Positions 28,628 through 37,220 of a DNA stretch of 64,000 nucleotides are shown here, piece after piece. Position 1 is the first letter of the stretch, and the number at the start of each line of letters is the position of its first letter. Both the position numbers and the translations under genes were made by a program. Origin of the DNA: VYFG01 sp965248685 (GTDB taxonomy: Bacteria; Pseudomonadota; Gammaproteobacteria; Arenicellales; Poriferihabitantaceae); NCBI GenBank assembly GCA_965248685.1, contig CBDFKC010000003.1, positions 2,852,001 to 2,916,000 of the forward strand. Direction: 5' to 3'. The notes beneath the pieces were generated by a model. That model had not been told where the DNA came from. It worked only from the letters and a program-made list of their open reading frames with translations, and ran no database searches.

Positions 28628-28731
28628 AGCAATAGGGTCAGACTCGATCGGCAAAGAAGTGAGCAATAGGGTCAGACTCGATCGGCAAAGTGAGCAATAG
28701 GGTCAGACTCAGAAGCAATAGGGTCAGACTC
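28628..28731 (+). repeat. Cluster of four REP-like repeats before the RAYT gene
   Basis: Four copies of AGCAATAGGGTCAGACTC at 28628, 28662, 28693 and 28714, most followed by GATCGGCAAAG or a variant. An inverted near-identical copy lies after the transposase gene at 29488. These resemble the REP/REPIN units recognised by REP-associated tyrosine transposases. Confidence 0.85.
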
Positions 28732-28796
28732 TATCGGCAATAATCAATATTGTGTAAACTGTTTAAGTACAATGAATTTCTACAAGGAGGTAGAAA

Positions 28797-29483
28797 ATGC
28801 CAAGACAACCAAGATTTGTTCTTCCAGGATATCCACAACATGTTATCCAACGTGGAAACAATCGTGCAGCAATTTTTTTGGACAAGGAAGACTACAAAGT
28901 ATTTTCCGAGTATCTGATGGAGGCTTGTGATCTACATGATTGTCGAGTCCATGCCTATGTATGGATGACAAATCATGTACATATGCTTCTAACCCCTTTT
29001 ACGGAAGATGGTATCTCAAAGACATTACAATCTTTGGGTCGAAAGTATGTCCAGTATTTCAACAGAAAATATCTGAGGACCGGCACTTTGTGGGAAGGCC
29101 GTTACAGAGCAACAATTGTAGATAGTGAAAATTACTTGTTTGCTTGTTACCGCTATATCGAACTTAATCCTGTTCGTGCCAATATAGTTTTCCATCCGAA
29201 GGAATACCCATGGTCGAGTTATCACGCTAATGCTCTTGGTCAATCAGATGATCTCGTTCATCCCCATGATGAATATTATGCACTAGGTATAAACTCGAAC
29301 TCCCGTATCGTTGCCTATAATCAACTATTTGAAAACCGGTTGGAAGAAAGATTTGTGAAAGAAATCGGTGAAGCCACGCATAAATGTTGGGCTCTCGGGA
29401 GTGTACAATTCAAGAGGAATCTAGCAGACCTTGTGTCACGGCAGATCAGTCCAGCACAAAGAGGTGGTCGGCGACGAAAATAG
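28797..29483 (+). CDS. REP-associated tyrosine transposase (RAYT, Y1/IS200-like)
   Basis: A 228-residue protein: N-terminal RQPRFVLPGYPQHVIQRGNNR, the HUH motif H60-V-H62 (MTNHVHMLLTP), and a candidate nucleophile tyrosine in CYRYIELNPVRAN (Y118 or Y120), all characteristic of RAYTs, single-copy transposases that process REP sequences. A strong ribosome site (AAGGAGG) precedes the ATG. It is flanked upstream by four and downstream by one inverted copy of a GGGTCAGACTC element, its likely substrate. Intact. Confidence 0.92.
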   Translation: MPRQPRFVLPGYPQHVIQRGNNRAAIFLDKEDYKVFSEYLMEACDLHDCRVHAYVWMTNHVHMLLTPFTEDGISKTLQSLGRKYVQYFNRKYLRTGTLWEGRYRATIVDSENYLFACYRYIELNPVRANIVFHPKEYPWSSYHANALGQSDDLVHPHDEYYALGINSNSRIVAYNQLFENRLEERFVKEIGEATHKCWALGSVQFKRNLADLVSRQISPAQRGGRRRK

Positions 29484-29487
29484 TTCA

Positions 29488-29508
29488 ATCGAGTCTGACC
29501 CTTTTGCT
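29488..29508 (-). repeat. Inverted REP-like copy after the RAYT gene
   Basis: The reverse complement of this segment matches the upstream repeat unit plus its GAT extension at 20 of 21 bases. It starts 5 bases after the transposase stop and, with the upstream copies, forms an inverted pair around the gene. Confidence 0.85.
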
Positions 29509-29530
29509 CTTCTTTTGCTCTTTTGCTATT

Positions 29531-30637
29531 TCATAGCCCGGTTCGTTGATGAAGCTTTAAGATGTCTATAATCTGAAAGATCATAAGCATCTCCTTGAGA
29601 GTGGTGTTGACATCGTCGGTAAAAGCAACAGGTTGGAAGATAGATGATGTTTCAAAATGATTTTTTGGCGAAGGGATCATAAGTAAGAGCTTGTCACCGT
29701 AGAAGCTGCATTCCAGGCCGAAATCGCCAAACAAAGCTGACAATTCCAATAAACGTTCCATAAAGCTAGTAGTCAACAGGTAGCGTGCCTCCACTTGATC
29801 CGAAGAATAAACCTCAAATTTTTTCTCGAATACTGGGTCTTCCAGCGCAACTTTTTCCATCTTGCTTACTTTGTCAATCACCCAATTATAAAACTTTCCG
29901 GCATCTCGTCGCACAATAGTTTTACCGGAAAATTTTTTGTTCATACTAAGAAGAATGATTATTCCCTTAAAATGTACGGTAGTACGACGGTCTGCCCCCG
30001 TGCGGTTTGCCCCCGTGCCGGACGACGAAGAAAGCTTTGCTTCGATCAATTCCAACACAACATCTTTATACGAACCCTTAATATAATCTTCTGTATGTTC
30101 TTTATCGTAGCTGGGAATAATTCCGGACGGTTTGAGGGACTCGATTGACAGCTGCGCCTTCTCGCTATATTGGTAATCTTCACCGAAGAAGCTAAAAATA
30201 TTAGGGAATATCTTTTCCTTGATCTCAGATTTGTATTTTTTTGTCGGCAAATAGCACCACATACCCAACAACATTGCAGTCCCAATTGCCAAAAATATCA
30301 ATAGCTTGGGGGATACAATCTCAGCATACGCGATAGCGATGACAGCGGCGATACACACAATAAAGATCAGGATAGCAAGCAGAGTCCGTTTGCGTAGTGT
30401 TTGTAGAGCCTTTATTCGCTTTTCTTCAAAGACCTGTATATTGGGACGAATATATTGTTCGTAGTGGGGCGCAAAGGGTTTCTCCGCACCTTCAGGATCA
30501 TCAAACGATACTTCAACATCTATAGGAACGAGATTCTGGCCCGCCAGGAGCGAGATGAAGCCGCCAACACTTGCTTTACTAACAGGAATTTCAGCGCGTT
30601 TAAACTGCGCAAGTTTTTTGAGGTCAAGATTTTCCAT
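29531..30637 (-). CDS. DUF3137 membrane protein
   Basis: A 368-residue protein with two adjacent membrane helices (about 87-108 and 112-130: LLAILIFIVCIAAVIAIAY, then LLIFLAIGTAMLLGMWCYL) and a large cytoplasmic C-terminal domain with KGIIILLSMNKKFSGKTIVRRDAG, the DUF3137 signature. An SSSSGTGANRTGADRRT stretch is low-complexity. It follows the LemA gene by 6 bases on the same strand; LemA plus DUF3137 is a common bacterial pair of unknown function at the membrane. Intact. Confidence 0.85.
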   Translation of the reverse strand: MENLDLKKLAQFKRAEIPVSKASVGGFISLLAGQNLVPIDVEVSFDDPEGAEKPFAPHYEQYIRPNIQVFEEKRIKALQTLRKRTLLAILIFIVCIAAVIAIAYAEIVSPKLLIFLAIGTAMLLGMWCYLPTKKYKSEIKEKIFPNIFSFFGEDYQYSEKAQLSIESLKPSGIIPSYDKEHTEDYIKGSYKDVVLELIEAKLSSSSGTGANRTGADRRTTVHFKGIIILLSMNKKFSGKTIVRRDAGKFYNWVIDKVSKMEKVALEDPVFEKKFEVYSSDQVEARYLLTTSFMERLLELSALFGDFGLECSFYGDKLLLMIPSPKNHFETSSIFQPVAFTDDVNTTLKEMLMIFQIIDILKLHQRTGL

Positions 30638-30643
30638 AGAACA

Positions 30644-31216
30644 TTACGTCAAATAATTATCCGCATCAACCGAGACTTTCGATGCTTCATCTGCCTCATA
30701 AAAAGGCATTTCTGACACACCCGCCCAGCCGGCTATGATATTCCCCGGGAAAATTTGCACCGAGTTATTTAGCGAAGTAACAGCAGAATTAAAGAACCGC
30801 CTTGCCGCTGCAATTTGTGCTTCAACCTCGTTGTAAGTTTGCATGGCCTGTATCATGGTTTGATCGGATTTAAGGTCAGGGTAATCTTCCACGGCAATCA
30901 TCAACTGCCCCATTTTACCTGTAAGCTGTTCAGCCGTAGCCAGATGCTGCTGCACCGCTTCCCGATCACCCTTGTCGTAATCTTTTTCAGTCCCGGCACG
31001 TAATTGTGTAATTTCTGTAAGTAGAGATTTTTCATGCCCCAAAAACTTTTGGGCTATCTTGAGAATATTGGGGATCAAGTTCGAACGCTTCTTAAGTTGT
31101 ACATCAATTCCAGAGAGCGCCTCCTTTGTCTTATTACGTTTAGCAATAATGCCTGCATACCAGAAATACAGTATGGCAATCAGAATCGCAATCACAGCCA
31201 GCACTACATATTCCAT
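30644..31216 (-). CDS. LemA family membrane protein
   Basis: About 190 residues from the ATG at 31216; a longer upstream frame runs into repeat DNA and lacks family sequence. It has one N-terminal helix (MEYVVLAVIAILIAILYFWY), then the LemA coiled-coil core: ALSGIDVQLKKRSNLIPNILKIAQKF, YPDLKSDQTM, EVEAQIAAARRFFNSAVTSLNNSVQIFPGN. LemA proteins have an extracellular-facing N-terminus and a cytoplasmic helical bundle of unclear role, often with DUF3137 or TPM-domain partners. Here the DUF3137 gene follows directly. Confidence 0.9.
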   Translation of the reverse strand: MEYVVLAVIAILIAILYFWYAGIIAKRNKTKEALSGIDVQLKKRSNLIPNILKIAQKFLGHEKSLLTEITQLRAGTEKDYDKGDREAVQQHLATAEQLTGKMGQLMIAVEDYPDLKSDQTMIQAMQTYNEVEAQIAAARRFFNSAVTSLNNSVQIFPGNIIAGWAGVSEMPFYEADEASKVSVDADNYLT

Positions 31217-31360
31217 CGTAAGATCCTCTATGGTTGTTGTATTCTTGGTAGTTATTGTATCAAGAATTATATGTGTCGCTGACTTTAAAGTCGAAAAACC
31301 ACGAATCCGACGCTTAGGTAGCAACGACCCAACGCCACCCCTGCGACCGAACAGTGATCG

Positions 31361-31484
31361 CACCGTATACAAGAGGCAAAGAACAGGCAAGATACGTCGC
31401 GCAATACGACCAGTCAGCCTCAATTCACCTGCTATGCGTTAAAGATGACCGAAGGACTGTTGATTCGGGTCTGGTGCTTTGCTC
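31361..31484 (+). repeat. Long direct repeat, right copy
   Basis: The second copy of the 28503-28624 sequence, same orientation, starting 2858 bases later. It lies upstream of the LemA gene start (31216) and before a 14-base tandem repeat, in otherwise noncoding DNA. Confidence 0.85.
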
Positions 31485-31520
31485 AGTACCAATCTGCTCA
31501 AGTTTAAAAATTCGAATTTG

Positions 31521-31618
31521 CTCAATCGAATTTAGTCAATCGAAATTACTCAATCGAAATTACTCAATCGAAATTACTCAATCGAAATTACTCAATCGAA
31601 ATTACTCAATCGAATCAA
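31521..31618 (+). repeat. Tandem array of a 14-base unit
   Basis: Seven consecutive copies of CTCAATCGAAATTA; the first two have one change each and the last is partial. The array runs into the end of the aldehyde dehydrogenase gene: its stop codon (31602-31604) and last codons fall inside repeat units, so the enzyme's C-terminal residues IDSIE are encoded by repeat DNA. Copy number may vary between strains by slippage. Confidence 0.92.
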
Positions 31619-33125
31619 TTTCTTGATCAGAGATATCGATCCATATGGTTTTTAGTTCGGTATACTGGTCGTGGGCATGGATAGAATTGTCTCGCCCACC
31701 AAACCCGGATTGTTTGTAGCCACCAAATGGTGTGGAAATATCTCCTTCACCGAAACAATTGAGGGTCACCGTTCCGGCGCGAATGGATCGGGCCATGCGG
31801 TGGGCTTGATTTATGTTCGAAGTAAAAATCGAAGCGGTTAAACCGTAGTCAGTATCGTTAGCAACGGCGACCGCCTGGTCTGCACTGCTAATCTCGATGA
31901 TGGCGAGCACCGGTCCAAAAATTTCCTCTCTGGCAATGGTCATCTCAGGTGTAACACCATCGAATATAGTAGGTTCGATAAAGTAACCGGCATCTATTTC
32001 TAAAGCGTTGCCGCCGCGAACCAGGTTTGCCCCTTGTTTTTTTCCTATTTCGATATAATTCAAAATTTGTTCAAACTGGCGTTTAGATACAATTGCGCCC
32101 AATCGATTCGATGGATCCAGGGGCTGGCCGGTTCGCCATTGTTCGGTACGATGCAGTATTTTTTCCAATAAGGCATCTTTGATATCTTTATGAACAATCA
32201 AGCGGGAGTTAGATGAGCAATTTTCTCCCATATTCCAAAACACGGCATTTGTCACGTGCTGCGCGACAACATCAAGATTACTGGCATCATCCATTACAAC
32301 ACAAGGATTTTTGCCTCCACATTCCAGTACGATATTTTTTAAATTACTTTGAGCGGAGTAGCCAAGAAAGAGTTTCCCGACCTCGGTAGAGCCGGTGAAG
32401 GAAACCAAGTCAACATCGTTGTGCAGTCCTATTGCTCGTCCTGTGGTTTCGCCCATGCCTGTCAAGACACTCAATACCCCTTCAGGAATCCCGGCTTCGC
32501 TGGCCAGTTCGGCAATACGCAGTGCAGTCATGCTGGTTTCTTCTGCCGGTTTGACGATCACGCTGTTTCCTGATGCCAGCGCTGGTCCTATCTTCCAGGC
32601 GAGCATCAATATGGGGAAATTCCAGGGAAGCACGCAAGCGACCACACCGACAGGTTCGCGCACTACCAGGGCGACTGCATCCTGGCCACTGGGGGCAACC
32701 TGGTCATAAATTTTATCGATTAACTCGGCATGCCATTCGAGGCAGTGAATCGACTCTGGAATGTCAATTTGCTCAATATCACCAACAGGTTTACCGCTAT
32801 CAAGGCTCTCGAGAACCGCCAGTTCGTGTTTGTTGCGGCCAATCAACTTGGCCAACTCAATCAATATTTTTTTTCTTCCAGTAGGATGCATGCGAGACCA
32901 GGATCCACTCTCGAAGGCGTCTCGGGCTTTAACCACCGCCTTATTAACATCGGCTTTTCCGCATGCGGAAATAGCTGCTAAATGATCACCAGTGGCCGGG
33001 TTGACTGAGTCAAAGGTTTGTCCGCTTTCGGCGGACACTGCCCTGCCTCCGATATAAGCGCCAGTAGGGAGGGGGAGCGATTCCGCAATGGACTGGTATT
33101 CATTATGCGTTAACAGCGACGACAT
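31602..33125 (-). CDS. NAD(P)-dependent aldehyde dehydrogenase (PuuC/ketoglutarate-semialdehyde type)
   Basis: A 507-residue ALDH-superfamily enzyme with PWNFPILM (N169), the FTGSTEVGK cofactor loop, general base E268 (LECGGKNP) and nucleophile C303 (MGENCSSNSRL). All catalytic residues are present. The closest-looking group is gamma-glutamyl-aminobutyraldehyde or 2-oxoglutarate-semialdehyde dehydrogenases. The start overlaps the DapA-family gene's end by 23 bases, so the two form a tight operon. With a DapA-type deaminase this would fit the last steps of hydroxyproline breakdown to 2-oxoglutarate; that is inference. Confidence 0.9.
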   Translation of the reverse strand: MSSLLTHNEYQSIAESLPLPTGAYIGGRAVSAESGQTFDSVNPATGDHLAAISACGKADVNKAVVKARDAFESGSWSRMHPTGRKKILIELAKLIGRNKHELAVLESLDSGKPVGDIEQIDIPESIHCLEWHAELIDKIYDQVAPSGQDAVALVVREPVGVVACVLPWNFPILMLAWKIGPALASGNSVIVKPAEETSMTALRIAELASEAGIPEGVLSVLTGMGETTGRAIGLHNDVDLVSFTGSTEVGKLFLGYSAQSNLKNIVLECGGKNPCVVMDDASNLDVVAQHVTNAVFWNMGENCSSNSRLIVHKDIKDALLEKILHRTEQWRTGQPLDPSNRLGAIVSKRQFEQILNYIEIGKKQGANLVRGGNALEIDAGYFIEPTIFDGVTPEMTIAREEIFGPVLAIIEISSADQAVAVANDTDYGLTASIFTSNINQAHRMARSIRAGTVTLNCFGEGDISTPFGGYKQSGFGGRDNSIHAHDQYTELKTIWIDISDQEIDSIE

Positions 33126-34047
33126 TGATTTTCTCTATTGGGTTAGATTTTGTCTGGATTTTGGTGACGGTAGTTTTTAATGTTTTTAGTACGGTTTCTA
33201 ATTGACGCTTGTTGTCAATATTCATTTCTCGCAGCGGTTTCCGTACGGGACCCGATGGAAGCCCATCTATTCGACAGGCGTGCTTGATGACTTGAATCAA
33301 TTTTCCACTTTGTTCCAGAATTCCCATAAATGGCATCAAAGCTGACATGATCTGCCTTGCTTTGGCGATATCATTATCCTTGACCACGGCTTCATATAAG
33401 GCGATATGCTGTCCCGGCAAGCAGTTTCCCCCGGCGCATACCCAACCTTTTGCGCCCCATGCGAAAAACTCGAGTGCTTGGTCATCCATGCCACAGAGCA
33501 GGGTGATATGGGGATAATCTCTTGCCAGCATGTGGAGTTGATTAACGTCTCCGGTGGATTCTTTAATGCCGCAGAAGTTTGGACTTCTACCCACTTTATC
33601 AAAAAATTCGGACTGCATTGTAGTGCCGGTACGCCCGGGATAGTTATACAGCATGATGGGCAAATTAACAGCACGGTCAATCGCCAGAGCATGATTCGCC
33701 AGCTCGAGCTGGGTCGGAACAGCGTAGTAAGGAGCGCTCATTAAGATGGCATCAGCACCGTTCTTCCTGGCCTGTAATCCATATTCAATACAATCTTCGG
33801 TACGGATTGCACCAACCCCTACAATTAATGGCAACCGCTTGTTAATCGTTTTATTGGCCAGTTGCATGAGTTCAATTCGTTCCTCCTTTGACTGGGCATA
33901 ATATTCGCCTGTGGTTCCGCCCACGATAATTCCGTGAACCCCAGACTCAATTAAATGCTCAATCATGGTGACGAAGCCGTTTTTATCAATGCTACCGTCG
34001 ACCATATGCGGCGTGATAACCGGAGGGTAAATGCCTTCAAATTTCAT
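33103..34047 (-). CDS. DapA/NAL family lyase or deaminase
   Basis: A 314-residue class I aldolase-type barrel. The GGTTGEYYAQS motif (43-53), Y134 (LYNYPGRTG) and the Schiff-base lysine K162 (GIKESTGD) are all present. Members include dihydrodipicolinate synthase, N-acetylneuraminate lyase, keto-deoxy sugar acid dehydratases and pyrroline-4-hydroxy-2-carboxylate deaminase. Because an essential DapA would not normally sit in an operon with an aldehyde dehydrogenase, a catabolic role is likelier. The C-terminus extends over the ALDH start by 23 bases. Confidence 0.85.
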   Translation of the reverse strand: MKFEGIYPPVITPHMVDGSIDKNGFVTMIEHLIESGVHGIIVGGTTGEYYAQSKEERIELMQLANKTINKRLPLIVGVGAIRTEDCIEYGLQARKNGADAILMSAPYYAVPTQLELANHALAIDRAVNLPIMLYNYPGRTGTTMQSEFFDKVGRSPNFCGIKESTGDVNQLHMLARDYPHITLLCGMDDQALEFFAWGAKGWVCAGGNCLPGQHIALYEAVVKDNDIAKARQIMSALMPFMGILEQSGKLIQVIKHACRIDGLPSGPVRKPLREMNIDNKRQLETVLKTLKTTVTKIQTKSNPIEKINVVAVNA

Positions 34048-34177
34048 TTTGTGTCAGCCATCTAATTACTGACCTGAATATTACACATTACAACAAGTTT
34101 TCGGCAACAAGATTATTACCTTCAGCTCGAATTGTGGCAACATCCAGGTTCACTCTCGGGCAGATAATCTAATTTAT

Positions 34178-34825
34178 ATGACAAAACCAAAATCATCGGT
34201 CGAACATGGGGTGGATCGTTATCATGAGATTGATCAAGAGCAGGATAACACCAATCAATTAAAGACCATATATGCTGATTGGGCGGATAGTTATGATTAT
34301 GACAATGATCACCGCTTTGGCACGGTCTCACAACCAAATGCGGTGGCCCTGCTATCGCGCCATCTGGAAGATCGCCAGGCACCAATACTAGATGTAGGTT
34401 GTGGAACGGGTATTGTTGGTCAGTGCTTAAGTGATGTCGGGTATCAATGCTTTGACGGTACCGATTTATCTCCCGAGATGCTTGAGCAGGCGAGCAGCCG
34501 GGGATATCGTAATCTTATCCCTTCAGACGCCGATCGTGGATTGCCTGTGGAAGATCAAAGTTATCAGGGTTTGATTTGCGTAGGAGTTTTTACCCACAGC
34601 CATTTGGGACCGGATATTTTCCCTGCGTTGCTGCGGGTAGTCAGACCGGGAGGATTGTTGGTATTTACCGTAAATGAGGGTGTGTACGAAACCGGTGGTT
34701 TCGATCTAGCGATTCAGGAGTATGTTGAATCGGGACGCTGGCTGATCCTTGAGTCGGTAAAACAGGCATATATGATTGCCGAAGGCGTTGATGCCTGGTA
34801 TTTCGCGTTAAAAAAATCAGCTTAA
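34178..34825 (+). CDS. Class I SAM-dependent methyltransferase
   Basis: A 215-residue soluble protein. Motif I ILDVGCGTGIVGQCL (about 70-84) is followed by GTDLSPEMLEQA (motif II) and the LLRVVRPGGLLVFTVNEGV region typical of small-molecule methyltransferases. No target-recognition domain is present, so a low-molecular-weight acceptor is likely. It is divergent from the DapA operon and convergent with the SDR gene. Acceptor unknown. Confidence 0.82.
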   Translation: MTKPKSSVEHGVDRYHEIDQEQDNTNQLKTIYADWADSYDYDNDHRFGTVSQPNAVALLSRHLEDRQAPILDVGCGTGIVGQCLSDVGYQCFDGTDLSPEMLEQASSRGYRNLIPSDADRGLPVEDQSYQGLICVGVFTHSHLGPDIFPALLRVVRPGGLLVFTVNEGVYETGGFDLAIQEYVESGRWLILESVKQAYMIAEGVDAWYFALKKSA

Positions 34826-34838
34826 TTGCCCCATAATT

Positions 34839-35438
34839 TCAATCTACGATAAAAACCTGACCGCTCAGGCACCCTTCAACGGATTTGCTATAGGCCAGGC
34901 CAACCGCCTCGGTGGACACGTGAACATGGCCGTGAAAGAAGCCAGCGTATTTGTCTCGCGATATCTCCAGTACTTCCGGGCTAACCGCGTTAATTCGGAT
35001 TCCCCGGGGCATATCCACTGCAGCTCCCAGGACGAAACCATCAAGGGCGCCGTTGGCCGCGGCGGCGCAGGAGCCACCGGGAATTGGGTCCCGATTCAAT
35101 ACGCCGCTGGTCAACGTGAAAGAGCCGTTATCGCCAACATAGTTAAATCCTTCCAGCACCAGGTTAACCTGGGGTAGAACCTTGTGATTGATTCCTTTCA
35201 CAAATTGCTCTGTGGTCATTTCATGAACTAATCCGAAATGGCCGTGGCCAACAGCACTTACCACGGCATCAACCTGGCCAACCTTTTGATACATCTTTCT
35301 GATGCTATCGATATCTTCGAGATCAACCTGAACGTCTCCCTTGGTCTTACTAGCCGTGATAATTTCATGTCGGTCAGATAGCGTGGTTACAGCGCAATGG
35401 CCAACGGCGCCACTGGCGCCAACGATAATAATTTTCAT
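34839..35438 (-). CDS. Atypical short-chain dehydrogenase, no YxxxK
   Basis: A 199-residue Rossmann protein: the nucleotide motif GASGAVG at 7-13 and DAVVSAVGHGHFG (NNAG equivalent) are clear. Where classical SDRs have Ser then YxxxK, this one reads TSGVLNRDPIPGGSCAAAANGALDGF, so the catalytic Tyr-Lys pair is missing. A known small SDR subgroup of about 200 residues shows the same replacement; whether it is an oxidoreductase is unclear. It converges with the methyltransferase gene. Confidence 0.75.
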   Translation of the reverse strand: MKIIIVGASGAVGHCAVTTLSDRHEIITASKTKGDVQVDLEDIDSIRKMYQKVGQVDAVVSAVGHGHFGLVHEMTTEQFVKGINHKVLPQVNLVLEGFNYVGDNGSFTLTSGVLNRDPIPGGSCAAAANGALDGFVLGAAVDMPRGIRINAVSPEVLEISRDKYAGFFHGHVHVSTEAVGLAYSKSVEGCLSGQVFIVD

Positions 35439-36032
35439 ATTGTTTCTCTTAAGGGAAAATGATCTCCGATCGTTCAGCTCAGATACTATGTCTCATTTAA
35501 GAACCACAATCATCCAATAACTTGCAATTAGCCCAATCCATATCTACGTAAGGGCTTCTGGTTTAACCCTGACGGCGAGAATTGCTGGGGTTGGGTTAGT
35601 GTTTTGTACGAAAAGATTTTTACTTGCTTTATTCTATCAGCGAAAATGATCGAATGTATTTACTATCCGTGAGCGATCAGCAAACCCAATTGGATAAATC
35701 CAAGACAGAGCCATACAGTCGCGAAGCTCGAATTGCGCTTTGCGCTGGCAACGACAAAATGCATCAATAGTCCAACGATCAAAAGCTACTGGTCAATATT
35801 CTCATGAGTTTAGCTGATCCCAGGGCGGATTTAGGCCAAAGGCTTGTTAACAAAGACTCCCTTCTCAATCACCTTTTGGGTAATATCCCCACTACCAATT
35901 GATTATACCATTTCATCAATATTATCTGTTGAAACAATCTGCTGATTCTTATCACCTGTTCCTGACTATGGTGAACACGATTGTTTGCCCGCGCGCCGGG
36001 TGTTTTTCGAATTCAAACTATATATAAATTTT
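35439..36032. other. Intergenic region, possible membrane-protein remnant
   Basis: About 590 bases without an intact gene. On the minus strand 35663-35785 encodes 40 hydrophobic residues (LLIVGLLMHFVVA, then FATVWLCLGFIQLGLLIAHG) between two stops, reading like two helices of a lost membrane protein. The rest is AT-rich with no recognisable RNA or repeat. It includes the promoter region of the M24 gene. Confidence 0.3.
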
Positions 36033-37205
36033 ATGCCTCCTCCATTTGAAAAATCTGAATATGCATCCCGTCTGGCTCGTGTCCGCGACAGCATGTCTGG
36101 GCAGGAAATCGACGGACTGATTGTCGGTGACCCGGCAAATATGAACTGGTTAACGGGATTTGACGCCTGGTCATTTTATGTTCCCCAGGTTATGTTGGTT
36201 TTGCCCGATCATGAGCCTATTTGGATGGGGCGGATGATGGACGCGGGGGCGGTGACCCTGACAACCTACCTTGGTTTGGATTGTGTTCAACCCTATGGTG
36301 AAGACTATGTTCAACGAAAAGGAGTTCATCCAATGCAGGTGGTTGCTCAATTTCTTGCGGACAGAAATCTAAATGGCAAGCGAATTGGTTTTGAAAGTGA
36401 TACCTACTTTTTCTCACCAAAGTCTCTGCAATGCCTGCAACAGGGTTTACCTGATGCCGATTGGGTGGATGCCGACCTGCTCGTCAACTGGTGTCGAGCG
36501 GTTAAGAGTGATGCCGAAATAACGGTGATGCGCCAGGCCTCAAGGCTGGTTGAGGGAGCGATGCACGTGGCGTATGAGAATATTGCTCCTGGCGTACGAC
36601 AATGCGATCTAATGTCTCGGATTGTGGCCGCCCAGGTCGCTGGGAATGACGAATTTGGCGGCGATCTAACCGCATTGTCCCCACTGATTCTGGCCGGCGA
36701 GGCATCCGCAACCGCCCATCCAATGTGGACTGACGAGCAGTTCAGTCATGGGCAAATTGTTGCACTGGAGCTGGGCGGTACGCGTAAACGCTATAATGCG
36801 GGGCTGGCCCGCACCCTGCAACTTGGTGCGGCTTCCCGCAAACTGATCGATACCGCGGCTGCGGTAGAGGAAGGACTGGACGCTGTTCTGGAATCGATCC
36901 GTCCCGGCGTGGCTACCGGTGAGGTGCATCAGGCCTGGCAAAATGTGCTGGATAAACATGGGCTTATTAAAGAAAGCCGGATAGGCTACGGTATTGGAGT
37001 AGGTTATTCGCCGGATTGGGGGGAACATACAATCAGCTTACGAGCGGACGAAGAAACCATACTGGAACCCAACATGACTCTGCACGTGATGCTGGGAATG
37101 TGGATGGACGGTTGGGGCATGGAGTTGAGCGAGACCGTTGCAGTGACCAAAATGGGTGTGGATTGTCTGACCAACTTTCCGCGAAACGTCCATGTCGTGG
37201 ACTAA
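36033..37205 (+). CDS. M24/creatinase family hydrolase, ectoine-hydrolase-like
   Basis: About 390 residues from ATG 36033. The N-terminal creatinase domain has DPANMNWLTGFDAWSFYVPQ; the C-terminal pita-bread domain has SATAHPMWTDE, RKRYNAGLARTLQLG, RIGYGIGVGYSPDWGEHTISLR and MELSETVAV. This pattern matches what I recall of DoeA/EutD ectoine hydrolases, metal-independent relatives of creatinase that open cyclic amidines, rather than Xaa-Pro peptidases. A second related gene starts at the right edge of the window. Substrate choice between ectoine, creatine-like and other amidines is unresolved. Confidence 0.75.
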   Translation: MPPPFEKSEYASRLARVRDSMSGQEIDGLIVGDPANMNWLTGFDAWSFYVPQVMLVLPDHEPIWMGRMMDAGAVTLTTYLGLDCVQPYGEDYVQRKGVHPMQVVAQFLADRNLNGKRIGFESDTYFFSPKSLQCLQQGLPDADWVDADLLVNWCRAVKSDAEITVMRQASRLVEGAMHVAYENIAPGVRQCDLMSRIVAAQVAGNDEFGGDLTALSPLILAGEASATAHPMWTDEQFSHGQIVALELGGTRKRYNAGLARTLQLGAASRKLIDTAAAVEEGLDAVLESIRPGVATGEVHQAWQNVLDKHGLIKESRIGYGIGVGYSPDWGEHTISLRADEETILEPNMTLHVMLGMWMDGWGMELSETVAVTKMGVDCLTNFPRNVHVVD

Positions 37206-37220
37206 GTCAGGGCAAATCAG

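Noticed and set aside
31217..31423. A longer LemA start extending about 69 codons upstream
   Set aside because: The extension is basic, not LemA-like, and overlaps the long direct repeat; the family begins with the helix at MEYVVLAV.
28503..31484. Integron cassette recombination sites (attC) as an explanation for the long direct repeats
   Set aside because: A TGCGTTA-like core is present, but I cannot find a matching RYYYAAC/GTTRRRY pair with imperfect palindromic arms, and no integron integrase is nearby.
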